Shown: one piece after another, positions 1-9,520 of the stretch
Layout of the letters: each line of letters begins with the position of its first letter
Position numbering within the stretch: the first letter of the stretch is position 1
NCBI RefSeq assembly: GCF_032191775.1
Contig: NZ_CP132507.1
Coordinates: 3,745,001-3,809,000, forward strand
From: Rhodoferax mekongensis
GTDB lineage: Bacteria; Pseudomonadota; Gammaproteobacteria; Burkholderiales; Burkholderiaceae_C
Direction: 5' to 3'
Length of the DNA stretch: 64,000 nucleotides
Notes under the pieces: generated by a model
What the model was told of the DNA's origin: nothing
Database searches by the model: none
Seen by the model: only the letters and a program-made list of their open reading frames with translations
Made by a program: the position numbers and the translations under genes

Positions 1-873
1 AAGCCCTTGGGCACGGCATTGGCCCAGCACCCCAAAGAGTTTTCTGACATTTACGTGGCCGTGGTCAGTGCCGGGGAGCAAAGCGGCCAGTTGGGTCTGG
101 TGCTGGAGCGGCTGGCCGACGATCTGGAAGAGCAGCAAAACTTGTCTTCCAAACTCATGGGCGCAGCGCTCTACCCGGCCATCGTGAGCGTGGTGGCGCT
201 GGTCATCGTGCTGTTTTTGCTGGCCTATGTGGTGCCGCAAATTGCCAATGTGTTCGCCGGCTCCAAACAAGCTTTGCCGTGGTTGACGCGGGTGATGCTG
301 ACCATCAGTGACGCGGTGCGCAGCTATGGACTGCTCGCGCTGATTGCTATTATTTCAGGAGCTGCTTGCGCACGTATTGCGTGGACTGGAGCCGCTTTTC
401 GCTCTAAGGTGGACGCCACCTGGCTGCGCCTGCCGGTGCTGGGCCGCATGTCCCGCAGCTACAACGCCGCGCGCTTTGCCAGCACGCTGGCCATGTTGGC
501 AGCCGCGGGCGTGCCCATCCTCAAAGCCCTGCAAGCTGCCGCCGAAACCCTGAGCAACCGCGCGATGCGTGACGATGCTCTCGAGGCCCTGACGCTGGTA
601 CGTGAAGGTGCGCCACTGGCCAGTGCCCTGGCGCGCAACCAGCGCTTCCCGGCCCTGTTGAGCATGTTCGCCCGCCTGGGTGAGCAAACCGGCCGCCTGC
701 CCCACATGCTGGACCGCGCAGCCCTGCAACTGCGCACCGAAGTGCAACGCCGTGCCCTGCAATTGGCAACCCTGCTGGAGCCCTTGCTTATCGTCGCCAT
801 GGGTCTGGTGGTCATGCTGATCGTGCTCGCAGTGCTGATGCCCATCATCCAACTCAATCAGCTCGTCAAATAA
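1..873 (+). CDS. gspF: Type II secretion inner-membrane protein GspF, 3' part
   Basis: C-terminal part of a T2S_F-domain platform protein of the type II secretion machine; the reading frame is open through the left edge, so about the first 115 residues of a usual 400-residue GspF are missing. The visible part carries the end of the first F domain (EFSDIYVAVVSAGEQSGQL), two hydrophobic segments, a second F domain repeating the pattern (FPALLSMFARLGEQTGRL) and a final membrane segment before the stop. GspF sits in the inner membrane and couples the GspE ATPase to pseudopilus assembly. One copy of the dispersed repeat (343-399) lies in frame between the two F domains. A type IV pilus PilC paralogue is possible, but the sequence fits GspF better. 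Confidence 0.88.
   Translation, partial: KPLGTALAQHPKEFSDIYVAVVSAGEQSGQLGLVLERLADDLEEQQNLSSKLMGAALYPAIVSVVALVIVLFLLAYVVPQIANVFAGSKQALPWLTRVMLTISDAVRSYGLLALIAIISGAACARIAWTGAAFRSKVDATWLRLPVLGRMSRSYNAARFASTLAMLAAAGVPILKALQAAAETLSNRAMRDDALEALTLVREGAPLASALARNQRFPALLSMFARLGEQTGRLPHMLDRAALQLRTEVQRRALQLATLLEPLLIVAMGLVVMLIVLAVLMPIIQLNQLVK
343..399 (+). repeat. Dispersed hairpin repeat, copy 1 (inside gspF)
   Basis: Divergent copy of the repeat found nine times here. It starts ATTGCTATTATTTC, has the core AGCTGCTTGCGCA (TTGC in place of TCGC) and ends GGAGCCGCTTTT. It is read sense within gspF with the codons GCT GCT TGC GCA (AACA) in the same frame as the other sense copies, inside a hydrophobic stretch. 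Confidence 0.65.
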
Positions 874-884
874 AAGGAGGTCTC

Positions 885-1691
885 GTGCAACCGCGTTCTC
901 TGACTCTCTCTCTGGCGCTCGTCGCCGGTCTGATCCCCCTCAGCGGCTGTACCCGCATTGAATCCGGCGAGGTGGGTTTGCGCATCAACTTCGACAAAAC
1001 CGTTGATCCGACAGAGCGGCTACCGGGCTCGTTCAACCAGACCGTCATCGGTGAAATCCTGACCTTCAAGATTCAGGATGTGGCAGTCGGCGTAGACAAC
1101 ATGACGCCGCTGGCCTCGGACAACTCCACCATCAAAGATTTCGACATGACGGTGGTCTACAACGTGAACCCCTCGGCCGTGTCCGAGCTGTGGACCACCA
1201 AGAACCGCACCTTCCACGGCATCTCTGACAAAGGCGGCGACATTCTGCTGATGCAGAACTACGTGGCGCTGAGCGCCCGCAACGCTGCGTACAAAGTGGC
1301 ACGGGGTTACGAATCGCTCAAGATGGCGGACAACCGGCCATTGATGGAGCAACAAATCCGCGAGAACATCATCAAAACCCTGACGGACGAGAAGCTGGGT
1401 GACAAGATCACCGTATCTCAAGTGCAGGTGCGTGCGATCACGCCGGCCGATGTCATTGTGCAAAGCGCCAATGAACTGGTGCGTGCCCAGAACGAACTCA
1501 AGACCAAAGAGGTGGAAGTGCAAACCGCCAAGAAAGAAGCGGAACGCATTGCAGCCCTGAACGCCAATGCAGGCGCCATCGGCTACATGAATGCCATGGC
1601 CAACCTGAAAATTGCCGAAGGCGTGGCCAACGGCAAAGTGCAAACCATTGTGGTGCCCTACGACTTCAAGGGCATCGTGAACGCGAAATAA
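885..1691 (+). CDS. SPFH/prohibitin-family lipoprotein
   Basis: 268 residues starting at GTG with a strong AAGGAGG only four bases upstream. Residues 1-22 form a lipoprotein signal ending in the lipobox LSGC, so the mature protein should be lipid-anchored at the cell surface side of a membrane. The rest is an SPFH (band 7/prohibitin-like) domain with a charged helical stretch at about residues 190-235 (ELKTKEVEVQTAKKEAERI) typical of the oligomerising part of stomatin and prohibitin proteins. SPFH proteins form membrane-associated rings that scaffold proteases or membrane domains; the specific partner is not shown. It is followed after 8 bases by the nucleotidase gene, so the two are probably co-transcribed. 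Confidence 0.85.
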   Translation: MQPRSLTLSLALVAGLIPLSGCTRIESGEVGLRINFDKTVDPTERLPGSFNQTVIGEILTFKIQDVAVGVDNMTPLASDNSTIKDFDMTVVYNVNPSAVSELWTTKNRTFHGISDKGGDILLMQNYVALSARNAAYKVARGYESLKMADNRPLMEQQIRENIIKTLTDEKLGDKITVSQVQVRAITPADVIVQSANELVRAQNELKTKEVEVQTAKKEAERIAALNANAGAIGYMNAMANLKIAEGVANGKVQTIVVPYDFKGIVNAK

Positions 1692-1699
1692 GGACTCCC

Positions 1700-2593
1700 A
1701 TGGGACTGACCCTCGACGGCAAGCTGGTGGTCGCCATCTCCAGCCGTGCATTGTTTGACTTCGAAGAAGAGAACCAGGTCTTCGAGCAAACTGACGACCA
1801 CGCCTACATGCAGCTCCAGCGCGAGCGGCTGGATGTACCTGCAAAACCGGGGGTCGCCTTTTCGCTGGTGAAGAAGTTGCTCGCGTTTAACGAGACCCCG
1901 TCGCAACGGGTGGAGGTGGTCATCCTCTCGCGCAACGACCCCGTCAGCGGCCTGCGCGTCATGCGCAGTGCGGCGCACTATGCGCTGCCCATCATTCGCT
2001 GCTCGTTCACCCGCGGCGAGTCGCCCTGGCGCTATCTCAAGCCTTTGCGGGCCAACCTGTTTTTGAGCACCCACCTCAAAGACGTGCGCGACGCCCTGGC
2101 AGCCGGCGTGCCTGCTGCGCAGGTCTACCCCCACAGCGCACATGCCAGCGACGCACACCCCGCCGAAGTTCGCATTGCCTTTGACGGCGACGCCGTGCTT
2201 TTCAGCGACGAGGCCGAGCAGGTGTACCAGAGCGGCGGCCTGACGGCTTTCCAGAAACACGAGATGGACAAAGTGGGCCAGCCCCTGCCCGACGGCCCCT
2301 TCAAGCCCCTTTTGGTCGCCTTGCACCGCATGCAACAAGCCGCCATTCCGCACATGCGCATCCGCACGGCGCTGGTCACCGCCCGCAGTGCACCCGCGCA
2401 CGAACGCGCCATCCGCACCCTGATGGACTGGAACATTGAGGTTGACGAAGCCATGTTCCTGGGCGGCCTGGACAAGGGCGAGTTCCTGCGTGAATTCGAG
2501 CCGGACTTCTTCTTTGACGACCAGACAGGCCACATCGAATCTGCAGCCCGCCATGTGCCCAGCGGCCATGTCGCCAGCGGCGTGCGCAACTGA
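1700..2593 (+). CDS. Cytosolic 5'-nucleotidase, cN-I (NT5C1) type
   Basis: 297 residues, ATG preceded by AAGGA. It matches the 5'-nucleotidase family related to eukaryotic cN-I, recognised by the N-terminal ISSRALFD, the RNDPVSGLRVMRS segment near residue 77 and the C-terminal FEPDFFFDDQTGH acidic patch that in this HAD-like group holds the magnesium site. Predicted reaction: removal of phosphate from nucleoside 5'-monophosphates in the cytoplasm. No signal peptide or membrane segment is visible. It lies 8 bases behind the SPFH gene on the same strand. Function follows from family membership; the preferred nucleotide cannot be read from the sequence. Confidence 0.85.
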   Translation: MGLTLDGKLVVAISSRALFDFEEENQVFEQTDDHAYMQLQRERLDVPAKPGVAFSLVKKLLAFNETPSQRVEVVILSRNDPVSGLRVMRSAAHYALPIIRCSFTRGESPWRYLKPLRANLFLSTHLKDVRDALAAGVPAAQVYPHSAHASDAHPAEVRIAFDGDAVLFSDEAEQVYQSGGLTAFQKHEMDKVGQPLPDGPFKPLLVALHRMQQAAIPHMRIRTALVTARSAPAHERAIRTLMDWNIEVDEAMFLGGLDKGEFLREFEPDFFFDDQTGHIESAARHVPSGHVASGVRN

Positions 2594-2624
2594 GTTTGTA
2601 TCAAGCGTGTAAAAGCCGGAGCTG

Positions 2625-2640
2625 CATTGGTAAACCAATG
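2625..2640. promoter_or_regulatory. Palindrome resembling a GntR-family operator
   Basis: Perfect inverted repeat CATTGGT-aa-ACCAATG. The TTGGTnnACCAA core is the type of site bound by FCD-group GntR regulators such as LldR. No gntR gene is present in the window, and no obvious target lies directly downstream, so the assignment rests on motif shape only. Confidence 0.35.
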
Positions 2641-2684
2641 TAAAACCGACTGACACGTAAGGCCTGCAGGTCTATCCTGCAGCC

Positions 2685-2936
2685 ATGTCCTATGCACGCA
2701 TCCCCCCTCGCCCGCCTGCCAGCCTGCGCAGCTGGGATGCGGCGCATGAGCATCCGGGCTCCGAGCACTCCCTGTCCGCAAACGCAGAAGCATGGCGCCG
2801 ACTGGCAGTGGTAGGTTACCGACGCGCTGCACAAATGGTGCGTGCGACGCAGGGAGACGATGCTTCGCGGGATGCGGCTGACGAAGACCGGACACCCTCC
2901 GCGGACACCCACCAAAGCGGATTCCAAAGCCTTTAG
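2685..2936 (+). CDS. Possible small hypothetical protein
   Basis: An 83-codon frame starting ATG with no recognised domain; the product is hydrophilic, rich in Ala, Arg and Asp, without signal peptide or membrane segment. The place where a ribosome-binding site should be is occupied by the CTGCAGG/CCTGCAG inverted repeat ending two bases before the ATG, and no purine-rich site is visible. It fills most of an otherwise empty interval, the only argument for it. It may be a chance frame in high-GC DNA. Confidence 0.25.
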   Translation: MSYARIPPRPPASLRSWDAAHEHPGSEHSLSANAEAWRRLAVVGYRRAAQMVRATQGDDASRDAADEDRTPSADTHQSGFQSL

Positions 2937-3030
2937 ACCCTGTGCCTCCGGCCGGGCGCTAATATCCCGCTAGCGTCAGGCCTTGTGCATTCCGCACGGC
3001 CAGCCCCGACTACCCACCGAGACTTTCTGA

Positions 3031-4854
3031 ATGGCATTTGTAGCATCTGCGTCCGCCAAATGGTCGGCGTTCAAGGCATTCATCCTTCGCGCCGTAGCCC
3101 TGTCTACCCCCTATTTTTCGTCGAAAGACAAATGGAAGGCCCGCGGCATGCTGGCGGCTATCGTGGCCCTCAACCTCGCACTGGTCTACATGGCGGTGGT
3201 GTTCAATGACTGGAACCGGCTGTTTTACGACTCTCTGCAGGACAAAAATGCCGCCGTCTTCTGGGAGCAATTGGGCCGCTTCACTTACCTGGCCTTCGGC
3301 TTCATCGTCATCGCGGTCTACAAGTTCTACCTGACGCAGCTGCTCGAAATGCGTTGGCGCGCGTGGATGACCGACCACTACCTGCACAAGTGGATGTCAC
3401 ACCAGGCTTTTTACCGGCTGGAATTGGCGCGCTTCGCACCCTCCGCGAATGCGCAGGGCGCCAACCCCGACAACCCTGACCAGCGGATTCAGGAAGACAT
3501 CAACCAGTTCACCAGCTACACCATCTCGCTGAGCATGGGCCTGTTGAATTCAGTGGTCACCCTGGCCAGCTTCGTGGGCATTTTGTGGACGCTCTCCGGC
3601 GGCTTTGCCTTCACCCTGCGGGGGCAGGAGTACAACATTCCCGGCTTCATGGTGTGGATGGCAGTGCTCTACAGCCTGGTGGGCAGCGTGATCACCCACT
3701 ACATAGGCCGCAAGCAGATTCCACTGAACTTTGAGCAGCAACGCGTGGAAGCCGACTTCCGCCACCACATGGTGCGCGCCCGGGAATACAGCGAATCGAT
3801 TGCCTTTGACCGGGGCGAAAACGTGGTGCGTGAGCAAATGAGCCAACGCTTCCGCCGGGTACTGGCCAACAACCTGGCGCTCATCAAGGCGCAAAAGAGC
3901 TTGATCTGGTTCACCAGCTTTTTCGGACAAGCTGCCGTTGTATTCCCGTTTCTGGTGGCCGCCCCGCGCTTTTTCAGCGGCGCTATCCAGCTGGGACAAC
4001 TCACGCAAATCTCGGGTGCTTTCGGACAGGTCCAAGGCGCATTGAGCTGGTTCGTGGACACTTACAGCAGCCTGGCCAGCTGGCGTGCCACGACCGACCG
4101 GCTGACCAGCTTTGAAGAGTCTTTCAAGGCCCTGGCGCCCGTAGAATCTGCGCGAGAAGCTACCAAATCTATAGCAAATACCGGATATTTGGATACGGAA
4201 CCTCTGCGCATTTCCCTTCCCAACGGCACCACGCTGCTGGAACACACCCGCCTGCATGCACAACCGGGCGACCGCATTTTGTTGCAAGGTCCATCAGGCA
4301 GTGGCAAGTCCACGCTGTTCCGCACACTGGCCGGCATCTGGCCTTATGCGCAAGGAGCGGTAGAGCTGCCTACTGACAGCATGTTCCTGCCCCAGCGGGC
4401 TTACTTCCCCAACGGGCCATTGCGCGAAGCGCTCGCCTACCCGGAGGTGGCCAGCAACTACAGCGACGCCGAGTTGCAGCAAGCACTGCGGGATGCACTG
4501 CTGCCCCACCTCGCAAATGCGCTCGACACCGTGGATGCCTGGAGCCAGAAACTCTCGGGCGGAGAGCAGCAGCGCCTGGCGATTGCCCGGGTGCTGCTCA
4601 AGAAGCCGCAATGGCTGTTTGCGGACGAAGCTACCAGTGCATTGGATGAGGCAGCCGAGGCTGTGCTCTACCAGCGCTTGTGCGAGGTGGTGACCCATCG
4701 GGGCGGGGCTCTGGTGTCCATCGCCCACAGGCCGGGCGTGGTGGCGTTCCACAACCAGCGTTGGGTATTGGAGCCTCGTGAGGCTGCCGCAGATGCGGGC
4801 AGCTCTGCGCCTCAGGCTGGCGCTTTGTTCACCTTGTCTACAAAGCCGGCATAA
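3031..4854 (+). CDS. ABC transporter, fused permease-ATPase of the SbmA/YddA type
   Basis: 607 residues. The N-terminal half (about 1-350) is an ABC_membrane_2-type domain with several hydrophobic helices and the family motif around [13 protein letters not shown]; the C-terminal half is a nucleotide-binding domain with Walker [10 protein letters not shown] near residue 420, signature LSGGEQQR near 508 and Walker B WLFADEA near 528. Bacterial relatives (YddA, BacA/SbmA-like, Rv1819c) move peptides, vitamin B12 or long-chain compounds; the substrate here is unknown. The linker between the two domains contains an antisense copy of the dispersed repeat (4128-4177). The last 43 bases overlap the 3' end of the convergent queC. 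No good ribosome-binding site precedes the ATG. Confidence 0.85.
   Translation: MAFVASASAKWSAFKAFILRAVALSTPYFSSKDKWKARGMLAAIVALNLALVYMAVVFNDWNRLFYDSLQDKNAAVFWEQLGRFTYLAFGFIVIAVYKFYLTQLLEMRWRAWMTDHYLHKWMSHQAFYRLELARFAPSANAQGANPDNPDQRIQEDINQFTSYTISLSMGLLNSVVTLASFVGILWTLSGGFAFTLRGQEYNIPGFMVWMAVLYSLVGSVITHYIGRKQIPLNFEQQRVEADFRHHMVRAREYSESIAFDRGENVVREQMSQRFRRVLANNLALIKAQKSLIWFTSFFGQAAVVFPFLVAAPRFFSGAIQLGQLTQISGAFGQVQGALSWFVDTYSSLASWRATTDRLTSFEESFKALAPVESAREATKSIANTGYLDTEPLRISLPNGTTLLEHTRLHAQPGDRILLQGPSGSGKSTLFRTLAGIWPYAQGAVELPTDSMFLPQRAYFPNGPLREALAYPEVASNYSDAELQQALRDALLPHLANALDTVDAWSQKLSGGEQQRLAIARVLLKKPQWLFADEATSALDEAAEAVLYQRLCEVVTHRGGALVSIAHRPGVVAFHNQRWVLEPREAAADAGSSAPQAGALFTLSTKPA
4128..4177 (-). 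repeat. Dispersed hairpin repeat, copy 2 (inside ABC gene, antisense)
   Basis: Read on the minus strand it gives TTGCTATAGATTTGG, then TAGCTTCTCGCGCAGATTC, then GGGCGCCAGGGCC, matching the other copies across its length. It is the only genic copy in antisense orientation and encodes part of the linker between the membrane and ATPase domains (around [13 protein letters not shown]). Confidence 0.8.
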
Positions 4855-5549
4855 CCCTTGGCCCGGAGTTCGCAAGCCGGGCAGGTGCCGCAACCGTAGC
4901 CCCAGGCATGGCGATGGGTGCGGTCGCCCAGGTAACAGGTATGGGTGTGCTCGACCACCAAGTCAACCAACGCCTTCCCGCCATCTTGTACGCCGGAGCG
5001 CTCGCCCAATTCATGGGCGAGCTCCCAAGTCTGGGCCTTGTTGATCCACATGAGAGGCGTTTCGATCAGGAAGCGCTGATCCATGCCCAGCGACAAGGCC
5101 AACTGCAGCGCCTTCATGGTGTCGTCACGGCAGTCGGGATAGCCGGAAAAGTCGGTTTCGCAGACACCAGTCACGATCACCTGCAAGCCGCGGCGGTAGG
5201 CCAAGGCCGCTGCCAATGTCATGAATAACAGGTTGCGGCCCGGCACAAAGGTGTTGGGTAGGCCATTGGCCTCCATCTTGAATGCTGTGTCCCGTGTGAG
5301 GGAGGTCTCACTCACTTCACCCAGCACCGCCAGATCCAGCAAGTGGTCTTCGCCCAGTTTGGCGGCCCACTGCGGAAAGCGGGCCTTGATCTCGCGCAGC
5401 ACGTTCAAGCGCGCCTCCAGCTCCACGTTGTGGCGTTGGCGGTAGTCAAAAGCAATGGTTTCTACACGCTCGTAGCGCGCCAAAGCATGGGCGAGGCAGG
5501 TCGTGGAGTCCTGGCCACCGGAAAAAAGTACAAGTGCGGAGGTATGCAT
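4812..5549 (-). CDS. queC: 7-cyano-7-deazaguanine synthase QueC
   Basis: 245 residues. Converts 7-carboxy-7-deazaguanine and ammonia, with ATP, to preQ0 in the queuosine tRNA-modification pathway. The N-terminal ATP-pyrophosphatase P-loop SGGQDSTT is at residues 10-17; [16 protein letters not shown] and the C-terminal zinc-binding cysteines ([17 protein letters not shown]) are those expected of QueC. Length matches the family. No other queuosine gene is nearby. The gene converges on the ABC exporter gene and shares 43 bases with it. A purine-rich GGAGG is not obvious upstream, but the N-terminus aligns well with the family. Confidence 0.95.
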   Translation of the reverse strand: MHTSALVLFSGGQDSTTCLAHALARYERVETIAFDYRQRHNVELEARLNVLREIKARFPQWAAKLGEDHLLDLAVLGEVSETSLTRDTAFKMEANGLPNTFVPGRNLLFMTLAAALAYRRGLQVIVTGVCETDFSGYPDCRDDTMKALQLALSLGMDQRFLIETPLMWINKAQTWELAHELGERSGVQDGGKALVDLVVEHTHTCYLGDRTHRHAWGYGCGTCPACELRAKGYAGFVDKVNKAPA

Positions 5550-5613
5550 GGCTGCGATGTTAGAACACCGAGCCCGGTCTGCGTTGCCACCCCGCCGGCA
5601 ACGCGATAGCCCA

Positions 5614-6111
5614 TTACAAGTTTTCTGTCTTTTTGATCTTGCTGGGCGTATAGACCAAGGCTTGTTTGGCCAACTGCCCCGGCACTTCGGCGGGGGATAG
5701 AGGCTGGGGCGTGCTCACCTGGTTCTTGACCTGCTCGATCTGGACGGCGCTGGCACTGGCCGTCCACATGGTCTTGAGGTGGTCCATCAGCACCTGCGAG
5801 ATAGGCTTGGGCGGAGGATCTTCCACTTTTTCTTTCTCTGGCCGATGAATAGTCCAATCCTTGGGCACAGCCCCGTCAGAGCCCTTGACTGACGGGTCTG
5901 ACACGCTCTGGTAGGGTGCCTCTGCGCTCGCTTGCGGCTTGAGAGCAGGGTTCACCTTGTCAATCACGTCCGGGGTGGACTCGATCGACGTGGTGGCACT
6001 CACAGACGGGTTGACCGGAGCAACTGGGATAACCCTATTTGCCCCAGACGAAACCGCGTCTGCGCCGGCGGGGCGCATATTCGGGGTTCGTTCAATGGTT
6101 GGCAGTTGCAT
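5614..6111 (-). CDS. Hypothetical hydrophilic protein, proline-rich middle
   Basis: 165 residues with no domain I recognise. There is no signal peptide or membrane segment. The first half is rich in Pro, Ser, Val and Ala and probably unstructured; a short ordered block follows ([19 protein letters not shown], about residues 104-122), and the C-terminus is basic ([12 protein letters not shown]). It stands alone between queC and the chemoreceptor gene, all on the minus strand, behind an AT-rich stretch (6165-6230) that could carry its promoter. The conserved-looking helical block suggests a real gene restricted to related bacteria; function unknown. Confidence 0.65.
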   Translation of the reverse strand: MQLPTIERTPNMRPAGADAVSSGANRVIPVAPVNPSVSATTSIESTPDVIDKVNPALKPQASAEAPYQSVSDPSVKGSDGAVPKDWTIHRPEKEKVEDPPPKPISQVLMDHLKTMWTASASAVQIEQVKNQVSTPQPLSPAEVPGQLAKQALVYTPSKIKKTENL

Positions 6112-6271
6112 TTTGGGTAGGCCTTGCGGCCCCTCCGGTGACTTTTAGGAGTTGACGTACGTTTCTTAACGGCAGATTTAGGGGGTTATTTAGGCCTTTT
6201 TCCAAAATTTTTTCGAATTTTTTTGCGCCGCCCCTAGCCTGAAGCACCGTCTGTCGCACCAAAGCGGTGCA

Positions 6272-6292
6272 AACCCCGCATTGCACGGGGTT
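6272..6292 (-). terminator. Stem-loop downstream of the chemoreceptor gene
   Basis: Inverted repeat AACCCCG-cattgca-CGGGGTT, 7-bp stem and 7-base loop, ten bases past the stop of the minus-strand chemoreceptor gene. There is no T-run behind it on that strand, so it is a weak terminator or an mRNA 3'-end hairpin. Confidence 0.4.
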
Positions 6293-6302
6293 GCGGGATT
6301 CG

Positions 6303-7901
6303 TCAGCTGGGCTGAAAACCCAAAAGTGCTGCCGGACGTGCACCAGAGGAAGTCGCCGCGGCGGAAGGCAAGGTGAAGCGGCCCACCAATTGATCCAGCA
6401 ATGCGGCCTGCTCCCGCAAAGATGCCGCAGCCGCCGCGCTCTGCTCCACCAATGCGGCGTTTTGCTGGGTCATTTGTTCCAACTCACTGACCGCCGCACT
6501 CACTTCATGCATATCCTGGCTTTGCTCAGCAGTGGATGCTGTGATTTCCGCGATGATTCCACTGACTTTTTGTACTGCTTCCACCACGCCTTGGATGGTT
6601 TGTCCGGCTCCGTCTACCAGCTGGGAGCCGTGCTCCACGTTTTCAACAGAGCTGGTGATCAGGGCTTTGATCTCTTTGGCAGCCTCTGCGCTGCGACCGG
6701 CCAGAGCGCGCACTTCACTGGCCACCACCGCAAAACCGCGCCCTTGCTCGCCTGCGCGGGCCGCCTCGACTGCGGCATTCAATGCCAAGATGTTGGTCTG
6801 GAATGCAATGCCGTCGATCACGCCAATGATGTCCACGATTTTGCGTGACGAGCCATGGATCGCATGCATGGTGCTCACAACCTTCGAGACTGATTCGCCA
6901 CCGTTTTCAGCCACAGAGTAGGCAGAACCGGCCATGGCATTGGCCTGACGGGCTGCCTCGGCCGACTGTTGGACGGAACCATTCAAGCGCTCCATGGAGG
7001 AGGCCGCCCGCTGCAGGTTGTAGGCGGTGGTTTCCGTGCGGTTGGAGAGATCCTGGTTTCCATGGGCAATTTCCGAACTGGCGACCGTGATGCTTCCGGT
7101 GGATTTATGAACCTGCCCCACCAGTTCTGCCAAAGACTGAGCCATGTGGGAGAGCGAACGGAGCACGTCACCCATTTCGTCTTTGCGATCAGTGTGGATG
7201 CGCACGCTCAAATCACCGTCGCCTATGGATTTGGCGACCCTGACCACCTCGTCCAGCGGATCACACACATTGCGCTGCAACAGCCGTGTCCCGATGGAGA
7301 TCAATACAACAATCAAGGCCATGATGCCGGCCACGGACCACACCGTACGCATGCGCTCAGCACCAGCTTTGTCGCGCAATGCTGTGGCACCCTCTTCCGT
7401 CAACTTCACCAAAGCTTGCTGGGCGGCAATAAAAGCGGTGAGCTCCGGCTGGGTGGTAGATCGGATTTCTGCAAGAACTGCCGCCATGTCCCCCCCGGCA
7501 CGCAAAGATTCTGCTTTGGCGATGGACGCCTTCAGCGATAGCGCCTTGACCTTGACCGCATCCAGAGCCGCCCGCTCCGCAGGACTCTGCATCAAGCGCT
7601 CAAGATCTGCCTGAAGTTGCGATTCTTCCCGAGCACCGGACTCCCTGCCGGATATCAGCAGTTCAGATGCAGCCGCATCCGTGGACAGGGCAGCCCCGAT
7701 GCCACGCAAGGCTTGGGCTTGTGCCAGACCGTACCAACGGGCACTCATTTCGAGTTTGCTTTGCTGTTCCGACTGCTCGGCCACGGTCATGGCCTGGGAG
7801 CGGATGGTCCGGATCGCTGATCCTGACGCCATGGCTACCAAAGCCACACTGACCGAGATGGCCGGCAACCAGAGTTTGAGTGCGATGCTGAAATTCTTCA
7901 T
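6303..7901 (-). CDS. Methyl-accepting chemotaxis protein
   Basis: 532 residues. Transmembrane helix 1 at about residues 10-30, a periplasmic helical ligand-binding region of roughly 155 residues, a second membrane helix ([12 protein letters not shown], about 193-205), a HAMP domain and the cytoplasmic signalling coiled coil. The highly conserved hairpin tip is present ([20 protein letters not shown], with [15 protein letters not shown] after it). Such receptors sit in polar arrays with CheA and CheW. There is no C-terminal pentapeptide for CheR docking. The periplasmic part gives no clue to the ligand. Start chosen at ATG behind AGGATAGAG. No other che genes are in the window, so it is an orphan receptor. 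Confidence 0.93.
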   Translation of the reverse strand: MKNFSIALKLWLPAISVSVALVAMASGSAIRTIRSQAMTVAEQSEQQSKLEMSARWYGLAQAQALRGIGAALSTDAAASELLISGRESGAREESQLQADLERLMQSPAERAALDAVKVKALSLKASIAKAESLRAGGDMAAVLAEIRSTTQPELTAFIAAQQALVKLTEEGATALRDKAGAERMRTVWSVAGIMALIVVLISIGTRLLQRNVCDPLDEVVRVAKSIGDGDLSVRIHTDRKDEMGDVLRSLSHMAQSLAELVGQVHKSTGSITVASSEIAHGNQDLSNRTETTAYNLQRAASSMERLNGSVQQSAEAARQANAMAGSAYSVAENGGESVSKVVSTMHAIHGSSRKIVDIIGVIDGIAFQTNILALNAAVEAARAGEQGRGFAVVASEVRALAGRSAEAAKEIKALITSSVENVEHGSQLVDGAGQTIQGVVEAVQKVSGIIAEITASTAEQSQDMHEVSAAVSELEQMTQQNAALVEQSAAAAASLREQAALLDQLVGRFTLPSAAATSSGARPAALLGFQPS

Positions 7902-7956
7902 ACGCTCTATCCTGAAAACGGGTGGCCCGCAGTATCAGGACAAAGCGCCAAACCGG

Positions 7957-9402
7957 TCAATAGCGCACAAGTGTCCTGTAGGTCAAAACAGCTTTGCCTT
8001 CTGCGGGAACTGTCACCTTCCAGACAGCCATATTCGACGCGGCCTTGGTGTGCGCCTGGCTGCTGCCCAGCATCTGCCAATCGCCGGGGATGGGCTCTTG
8101 CACCGTCACGGTGACCGCCTCCTTTTTGGCGTTTTTGAGCACGATCTCATACGCACTCTCTGACACAAATCCGTATTTGCCGGCGTTGGGCAGGCGCTTG
8201 AAGTCGGTTTGCTTCTTGTCTGCCGTGACGTCAAACGCATTGCCCAACTTGAGGCGCACTTTTTCATTTTTGGGAATGTGCTCTATGCGGTCTTCGCCGA
8301 TGAACTGTGCGTTACCTGCACTGTCTTTCTTGTAGACCCGGACAACGCCTTTGGGCAAGGACAAACCCAAACGGGCATTGTCTTTGTTGTCGAACTCCAG
8401 AAACACACCTACCTTGAGCTTTTGGCCCAGCTCGCCAGAAGCGCCCTGGTAATAGTAGTCGCCACCTTGCAGCACCATTTCTTTGCGGGCCGGCACGCCG
8501 TTGGCGGAGAGCAAGGCCACCTGCTTGGTCTGATTTTCAGCGATGGTGGTCGGGCGGTCCAGGGTATAGAGGTGGTATTCGAACAAAGACTCTTCGGCCA
8601 TGGAGCTGTCCGCCTTGGCCATCGCGGGCGCTGCCATCAATACCGCCCGCCCCCGGAGCGCCATTTCCGGGGCAGCCTGATTCACATCCCCGGCCACCAA
8701 CTGGAGTTTGGCGTTGCGGTAAGTGGCACCACTGGTATTGGTCAGCGTGACCCAGCCCGACATGTCAAGGGCATCGTCCGTTGCGTTGAGTTCGACCACG
8801 TAATCGGCCTTCCAGGACAGGCCACCCGTCAGGTAACTGAGCTCCACATCCTGGCTGGCTGCACCGGTGTTGTTCAAAGACATGACCAGCGTGGGGCGGT
8901 CGCGGAGATTGGCCGGCACATCGTCAAAGACCAGCCGTCCGGGGACACCGGTTTCTATGCGGTCGCCGACCTTCAAGACGACTCCGTTATTGGCCGAAAG
9001 CACCGTGGCCGCTTCTACCGTTTCCTGGCCAGTTGCCGCATTCGTGCGCACGACCTTGACCTGCCGGCCTACATATTTCTCCAGCATTTTCTGGGGGGTT
9101 AGCAGGTCAAAATCAAAGTTCTGCTCCTGAACCTTCAGTGCGCCTGGCGAACTCAGGCTGCGCAGCAATGCCGTTTCAGGCCGCATACGCGCGCTGACAT
9201 CGCGGAACGCGAGAGCCAGCGGGCCGCTCTTGAAGGGAATCTTGCGCACGTCTTTCACGAGCGCCAGATTCTCGTTGTAGATGGTGACAGCGACTTCCTG
9301 CTGGTCAGCCAAGCTGCTGCGCTGCTCCACTGGTTGTGCCTGGCCGAACAAAGCAACACTGAGCAGCACACTACCGGCAGCGAGAGGAGCAGAAACGCGC
9401 AT
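7957..9402 (-). CDS. DUF4139 domain protein, exported
   Basis: 481 residues from the ATG at 9402, which is preceded by AAAGGA and opens a signal peptide (MRVSAPLAAGSVLLSVALFG, cleavage near AQA); a longer frame upstream lacks these. The C-terminal two thirds match the DUF4139 family (LSYLTGGLSWKADYVVELN, then beta-rich segments ending in YRTLVRY), related to mucoidy-inhibitor-A-like proteins. It is predicted to be periplasmic or surface-exposed and beta-sandwich-rich. The molecular role of the family is not established. It is divergent from the SulP gene, with about 118 bases between the starts. Confidence 0.82.
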   Translation of the reverse strand: MRVSAPLAAGSVLLSVALFGQAQPVEQRSSLADQQEVAVTIYNENLALVKDVRKIPFKSGPLALAFRDVSARMRPETALLRSLSSPGALKVQEQNFDFDLLTPQKMLEKYVGRQVKVVRTNAATGQETVEAATVLSANNGVVLKVGDRIETGVPGRLVFDDVPANLRDRPTLVMSLNNTGAASQDVELSYLTGGLSWKADYVVELNATDDALDMSGWVTLTNTSGATYRNAKLQLVAGDVNQAAPEMALRGRAVLMAAPAMAKADSSMAEESLFEYHLYTLDRPTTIAENQTKQVALLSANGVPARKEMVLQGGDYYYQGASGELGQKLKVGVFLEFDNKDNARLGLSLPKGVVRVYKKDSAGNAQFIGEDRIEHIPKNEKVRLKLGNAFDVTADKKQTDFKRLPNAGKYGFVSESAYEIVLKNAKKEAVTVTVQEPIPGDWQMLGSSQAHTKAASNMAVWKVTVPAEGKAVLTYRTLVRY

Positions 9403-9520
9403 GAATATCCTTTTGTTGAAACAATCTATGCGCACAACGCCCGGGGCCGAGGGTGGGCTGACGCGCTTGCATTGTGTTACCAAATTTCAACCTTCGTTTG
9501 GCCGGCGGTTAGCATAGTGC

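Larger units (their letters stand above)
2594..3030. other. 437-bp intergenic region with palindromes
   Basis: Stretch between the nucleotidase and the ABC exporter. It holds the palindrome at 2625-2640, a perfect 7+5+7 inverted repeat CTGCAGG-tctat-CCTGCAG at 2664-2682, a weakly supported 83-codon frame (2685-2936) and a small inverted repeat CGCTA/TAGCG at 2957-2975 near a TAATAT that could be a -10 for the exporter gene. No RNA gene or mobile-element remnant is recognisable. Confidence 0.6.

Noticed and set aside
5520..5613. Possible preQ1 riboswitch near queC
   Set aside because: The short upstream region shows neither the small H-type pseudoknot pattern nor the conserved aptamer sequence; the gene is simply preceded by coding-dense DNA.
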